A program made the position numbers and the translations under genes. Shown piece by piece: positions 5,163-9,359 of a stretch of 9,359 nucleotides of DNA. The notes under the pieces were generated by a model. It was given only the letters and a program-made list of their open reading frames with translations, was not told the DNA's origin and made no database searches. Each line of letters starts with the position of its first letter. Position 1 is the stretch's first letter. Source of the DNA: Sphingomonas sp. UBA1000 (GTDB lineage: Bacteria; Pseudomonadota; Alphaproteobacteria; Sphingomonadales; Sphingomonadaceae); assembly GCA_002291855.1 (NCBI GenBank), contig DBAW01000003.1, positions 1 to 9,359 of the forward strand, given 5' to 3'.

Positions 5163-5282
5163 GGCCGGCCAAATGCCGGGCATGGCGGGGATTTGCAAGC
5201 CGCGCCCCGGCCGCTTTCCCCATGCTTGCCCACCCACTTGTCCACAGCAGGGCGGCGAGATGGCTGGAGGGCCGGGGCGGCG

Positions 5283-5311
5283 TTGACCGCAGGGGCGGGT
5301 GCCGTTATAGG
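5283..5311 (+). promoter_or_regulatory. sigma70-type promoter of the str operon
   Basis: TTGACC (5283-5288) and TATAGG (5306-5311) are 17 nt apart, the best promoter match in the window, pointing at rpsL. A GC-only discriminator (CCCGCCC) follows the -10, typical of ribosomal promoters under stringent control. The predicted start near 5318 gives a leader of about 264 nt. The bases after the -10 resemble those at the dksA promoter (TATAG-CCCGCC in both, allowing one G). Confidence 0.6.
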
Positions 5312-5317
5312 CCCGCC

Positions 5318-5581
5318 CACGTCCGCAAGGCGAGGAATGGCAGCGCGGCTGCGTCTTCCGACCTGCGTGGACGAGCTTGAACATTGCTGGCGCAGCAGGG
5401 GCCGGGGGGCTGGATAGCCGCCCAGGCCCTTTCGTGTTGAACAGCCGGATGGCCGATGATCGCTCTGGCGACGGTCGGTCTGCCGGTTCTCCCATGAGGG
5501 GTAAGTTCAACGACGGATAGTCGCTGTGTCTCGATTCGGGCGTCAGCAAAGTAACCGTTTGCAACAAGGTGAAGAGCTTCA
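5318..5581 (+). ncRNA. long 5' leader of the str operon
   Basis: If the promoter at 5283 is used, rpsL is preceded by about 264 nt of untranslated RNA. Seen in it: a 26-codon open frame (5337-5417) with GAGGA directly before its ATG, a possible leader peptide but weakly supported; and GTTGAAC (5436-5442) matching GTTCAAC (5505-5511), which together with GCCGG/CCGG arms inside could close a branched structure. The rpsL ribosome binding site AAGGTGAAG follows about 55 nt later. No known riboswitch or ribosomal-protein leader class is recognised. A second promoter nearer rpsL is possible but none stands out. Confidence 0.4.
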
Positions 5582-5953
5582 ATGCCGACGATCAACCAGC
5601 TGGTCCGCAAGGGCCGCGAGCCGCAGAAGGCCAAGTCCAAGGTCCCTGCGATGGAGCAGAACCCGCAGAAGCGCGGCGTCTGCACCCGCGTCTACACGAC
5701 GACCCCGAAAAAGCCGAACTCGGCGCTTCGCAAGGTGGCCAAGGTTCGCCTGACCAACCAGCGCGAAGTCATCAGCTACATCCCGGGCGAAGGTCACAAC
5801 CTTCAGGAGCACTCGGTGGTGCTGATCCGCGGCGGCCGCGTCCGCGACTTGCCGGGCGTGCGCTATCACGTGCTGCGCGGCGTGCTCGACACCCAGGGTG
5901 TCAAGGACCGCAAGCAGTCGCGTTCGAAGTACGGCGCTAAGCGTCCGAAGTAA
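5582..5953 (+). CDS. rpsL: 30S ribosomal protein S12
   Basis: S12 sits at the decoding centre of the 30S subunit, monitors codon-anticodon pairing and is the classic target of streptomycin-resistance mutations. The 123-aa protein is full length and highly conserved. It includes TPKKPNSALRK (41-51, with K43, the E. coli K42 position), the EGHNLQEHSV loop and the DLPGVRYH motif (89-96). Codon 88 is CGC (Arg), where E. coli and most bacteria have Lys; K88R is a known resistance substitution. ATG 5582 is preceded by AAGGTGAAG at suitable distance; an in-frame shift to the earlier GTG at 5569 belongs to another frame. It is the first gene of the operon, 48 nt before rpsG. Confidence 0.98.
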   Translation: MPTINQLVRKGREPQKAKSKVPAMEQNPQKRGVCTRVYTTTPKKPNSALRKVAKVRLTNQREVISYIPGEGHNLQEHSVVLIRGGRVRDLPGVRYHVLRGVLDTQGVKDRKQSRSKYGAKRPK

Positions 5954-6001
5954 GCCGCCGGCCCGTCCGGCACCCAGGCTGAAGTTTGAAGGAAGAGATC
6001 A

Positions 6002-6472
6002 ATGGCTCGTCGTCGTCGTCCCGAAAAGCGGGAAATCCTGCCTGACCCGAAGTTCGGGGATCAGGTCCTCTCCAAGTTCATGAACAGCGTCATGCTCGAC
6101 GGCAAGAAGTCCGTCGCCGAATCGATCGTCTATGGCGCGCTCGACACGGTCGAGCAGCGCGCCAAGCGCGAGCCGCTGGGCGTGTTTCATGACGCGCTCA
6201 ACAATGTGAAGCCGGGCATCGAAGTCCGCAGCCGCCGCGTCGGCGGTGCGACCTATCAGGTGCCGGTCGAAGTCCGCGCCGAACGCGCCCAGGCGCTCGC
6301 CATCCGCTGGCTGATCGCCGCCGCCCGTGCGCGCAGCGAAAAGACCATGTCGGCGCGCCTGTCGGGCGAGCTGCTCGACGCCGCGCAGAACCGCGGCAAC
6401 GCGGTCAAGAAGCGCGAAGACACGCATCGCATGGCTGAGGCGAACCGCGCCTTCAGCCACTATCGCTGGTAA
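6002..6472 (+). CDS. rpsG: 30S ribosomal protein S7
   Basis: S7 is the primary assembly protein for the 3' domain of 16S rRNA and contacts the E-site tRNA. The 156-aa product has normal length and landmarks: basic N-terminus MARRRRPEKR, the LDGKKSVAE segment (about 33-41), the EVRSRRVGGATYQVP beta hairpin (75-89) and the usual alphaproteobacterial end FSHYRW. GAAGGAAGAG (5988-5997) is a strong ribosome binding site before ATG 6002. The 48-nt gap after rpsL holds a small hairpin (GCCGG-CCCGT-CCGGC, 5957-5971). In E. coli the S7 autoregulatory target lies in this gap; the gap here is shorter, and no match to that structure is claimed. Confidence 0.98.
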   Translation: MARRRRPEKREILPDPKFGDQVLSKFMNSVMLDGKKSVAESIVYGALDTVEQRAKREPLGVFHDALNNVKPGIEVRSRRVGGATYQVPVEVRAERAQALAIRWLIAAARARSEKTMSARLSGELLDAAQNRGNAVKKREDTHRMAEANRAFSHYRW

Positions 6473-6490
6473 CACCCATCACCTAAATGC

Positions 6491-6520
6491 GGGGGAGCCG
6501 GACGGTCCGGCTCCCCCTTT
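6491..6520 (+). terminator. perfect hairpin with TTT between rpsG and fusA (internal terminator or attenuator)
   Basis: GGGGGAGCCGGA (6491-6502) and TCCGGCTCCCCC (6506-6517) form a 12-bp perfect stem with a CGG loop, followed by TTT and then C. It starts 19 nt after the rpsG stop and ends 6 nt before the fusA ribosome binding site (AAGGA, 6524-6528). The form is that of an intrinsic terminator with a short U tract, so partial readthrough into fusA is likely. It could alternatively be a processing or stabilising element. Confidence 0.65.
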
Positions 6521-6538
6521 CGCAAGGAACCGACGATC

Positions 6539-8611
<2,073 letters not shown>

Positions 8612-8627
8612 TTCCGGCCTGACCGGC

Positions 8628-8683
8628 ATTGGCGCCCTCTCCGGCGTGCGGCATGTCCGCCCGCCGGGGAGGGCGCTGCCAAT
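8628..8683 (+). terminator. large stem-loop terminator after fusA
   Basis: GCGCCCTC-T-CCGGCG (8632-8646) pairs with CGCCGG-G-GAGGGCGC (8662-8676), 14 Watson-Crick pairs and one T-G. The loop can form an inner GCGG/CCGC hairpin. ATTGG (8628-8632) and CCAAT (8679-8683) could extend the base with a small bulge. It begins 17 nt after the fusA stop. No T run follows, but the predicted stability is very high. ATTCCGGCC occurs on both flanks (8611-8619 and 8682-8690). Confidence 0.6.
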
Positions 8684-8864
8684 TCCGGCCCATGGCGGGC
8701 CTATGCCGGGTCGGGGCGGGGGCGATTCGCGTGCCGCGCGACCGCTGTCTGGTCATCCTGTCCGGTCGGCGGGCATGGGCGTTTGCAGGCCCGGCTTGCC
8801 GGTGCAGCCGTCCCGTTTCGGGCATGTCGGCGGGCTTTTCGTCCCACCAGCCAAGGATCGTCTC

Positions 8865-8892
8865 TTGCGCGGGCGCGCGAAGAGGCTAAATG
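8865..8892 (+). promoter_or_regulatory. possible separate promoter for tuf
   Basis: TTGCGC (8865-8870) and TAAATG (8887-8892) are 16 nt apart, followed by a GC-only discriminator (GGCGCGCGCG). Initiation near 8899 would give a leader of about 200 nt. The -35 is a partial match and the region is very GC-rich, so the call is tentative; the need for a promoter after the strong fusA hairpin adds some weight. Confidence 0.35.
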
Positions 8893-9003
8893 GGCGCGCG
8901 CGACCGCGCGGCGCGTCAAAATGCCTCTGGCGTTTCCGTCGCGTTTGGGTTACGGGCCGCGCTTCGTTGCGGGTCGGGATTTCCGGGCCGGCGGCCTGCG
9001 CGT

Positions 9004-9018
9004 GGGGTTCGCCCCTTT
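9004..9018 (+). other. UUCG-tetraloop hairpin in the tuf leader
   Basis: GGGG (9004-9007), TTCG, CCCC (9012-9015) and then TTT. UUCG is an exceptionally stable RNA tetraloop. With only four pairs and three T it is a weak terminator, but it could be a structural or processing element in the leader about 88 nt before the tuf start. Confidence 0.3.
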
Positions 9019-9029
9019 CACACGATCTG

Positions 9030-9055
9030 CGGGTGAACGAGAGCTACGGGTGAAC
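9030..9055 (+). repeat. 9-bp direct repeat CGGGTGAAC upstream of tuf
   Basis: CGGGTGAAC occurs at 9030-9038 and again at 9047-9055, 17 nt start to start, within 75 nt of the tuf ATG. Its function is unknown; it may be a chance duplication or a leader element. Confidence 0.35.
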
Positions 9056-9102
9056 AGGCGCTGCGGCCCGGCGGCGAAACGGTTTGATAGACAGAGGAAG
9101 AA

Positions 9103-9359
9103 ATGGCGAAAGCAAAGTTCGAGCGGACGAAGCCGCATTGCAACATCGGCACCATCGGCCACGTTGACCATGGCAAGACCTCGCTGACCGCGGCGATCAC
9201 CAAGGTGCTCGCTGAAACCGGCGGCGCCACCTTCGTCGACTATGCCAACATCGACAAGGCCCCGGAAGAGCGTGAGCGCGGCATCACCATTTCGACCGCC
9301 CATGTCGAATATGAAACCGAAGCGCGCCACTATGCGCACGTCGACTGCCCGGGTCACGC
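9103..9359 (+). CDS. tuf: translation elongation factor Tu, N-terminal part (runs off the window)
   Basis: EF-Tu delivers aminoacyl-tRNA to the ribosome as a GTP complex. The first 85 codons are present and the gene is cut by the window end, so it is incomplete by position and not broken. It begins MAKAKFERTKPH; the P-loop GHVDHGKTS is at 19-27 (Ser where many bacteria have Thr after GKT), the switch I motif RGITIST follows EERE, and DCPGH near residue 81 ends the visible part. ATG 9103 has AGAGGA 4 nt upstream. In many alphaproteobacteria tuf follows fusA closely; here 491 nt intervene. Confidence 0.96.
   Translation, partial: MAKAKFERTKPHCNIGTIGHVDHGKTSLTAAITKVLAETGGATFVDYANIDKAPEERERGITISTAHVEYETEARHYAHVDCPGH

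Larger units (their letters stand above)
8684..9102. other. fusA-tuf intergenic region without a convincing gene
   Basis: Several open frames cross this stretch on both strands, but they are Arg/Pro/Gly-rich, lack ribosome binding sites and show no domain, as expected of random GC-rich frames. Noted structures are a GGCCC/GGGCC hairpin (8687-8701), a possible promoter (8865-8892), a GGGG-TTCG-CCCC hairpin and a pair of direct repeats. It is probably the tuf promoter and leader. Confidence 0.5.

Noticed and set aside
5238..5246. Origin of replication suggested by a DnaA-box-like TTGTCCACA
   Set aside because: A single imperfect box with no cluster, no AT-rich unwinding region and no origin-linked genes nearby.
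8629..9187. Open frames between fusA and tuf on both strands
   Set aside because: Composition is that of random GC-rich sequence, several overlap one another, some run into tuf, and none has a ribosome binding site.

Overview
The window is a piece of a GC-rich alphaproteobacterial chromosome, most likely from the Sphingomonadales. Three things point there: the sequence of ribosomal protein S12 (N-terminus MPTINQLVRKG, and Arg rather than Lys at codon 88), a DksA that keeps only one of its four zinc-finger cysteines, and a DUF1465/RcdA-type gene next to two YdcH-like (DUF465) microproteins. No tRNA, rRNA, CRISPR, insertion sequence or phage gene is visible. Assignments come from reading the sequence and from family knowledge; no search was run.

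Left part (1-2533). A possible terminator of an unseen upstream gene and a sigma70-type promoter precede dksA. Next come a small PilZ (c-di-GMP receptor) protein, two divergently transcribed YdcH-like coiled-coil microproteins (1417-1572 minus, 1770-1967 plus) and a DUF1465 protein related to RcdA, the Caulobacter adaptor for ClpXP degradation of CtrA. These are regulatory genes linked to growth rate, second messengers and cell cycle, but their adjacency does not prove that they act together.

Middle part (2534-5162, all minus strand). A cysteine-rich, probably exported protein of unknown function lies in a stretch of visibly lower GC. It is followed by about 300 bases without a gene, then a strong 13-bp hairpin that lies just past the stop of a nitronate monooxygenase-like flavoenzyme. 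Upstream of the enzyme is an Rrf2-family regulator with four clustered cysteines, probably an Fe-S sensor. The same 10-mer (TGTCCACAGC) occurs upstream of both the regulator and the enzyme.

Right part (5163-9359, plus strand). This is the str operon: a good promoter (TTGACC-17-TATAGG), a leader of about 264 nt, rpsL, rpsG, a perfect hairpin followed by TTT, then fusA. After fusA comes a large stem-loop and 491 bases without a convincing gene before tuf, which runs off the right edge. The long gap, the hairpin after fusA and a possible promoter at 8865 suggest that tuf is at least partly transcribed separately.

Most of the window is ordinary core genome. I did not find an undescribed defence, mobile or biosynthetic system. 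The points most worth a second look are the R88 allele of rpsL (expected to give intrinsic streptomycin resistance), the hairpin between rpsG and fusA, the str leader, the Rrf2/nitronate monooxygenase pair with its shared motif and possibly leaderless enzyme mRNA, and the cysteine-rich exported protein.
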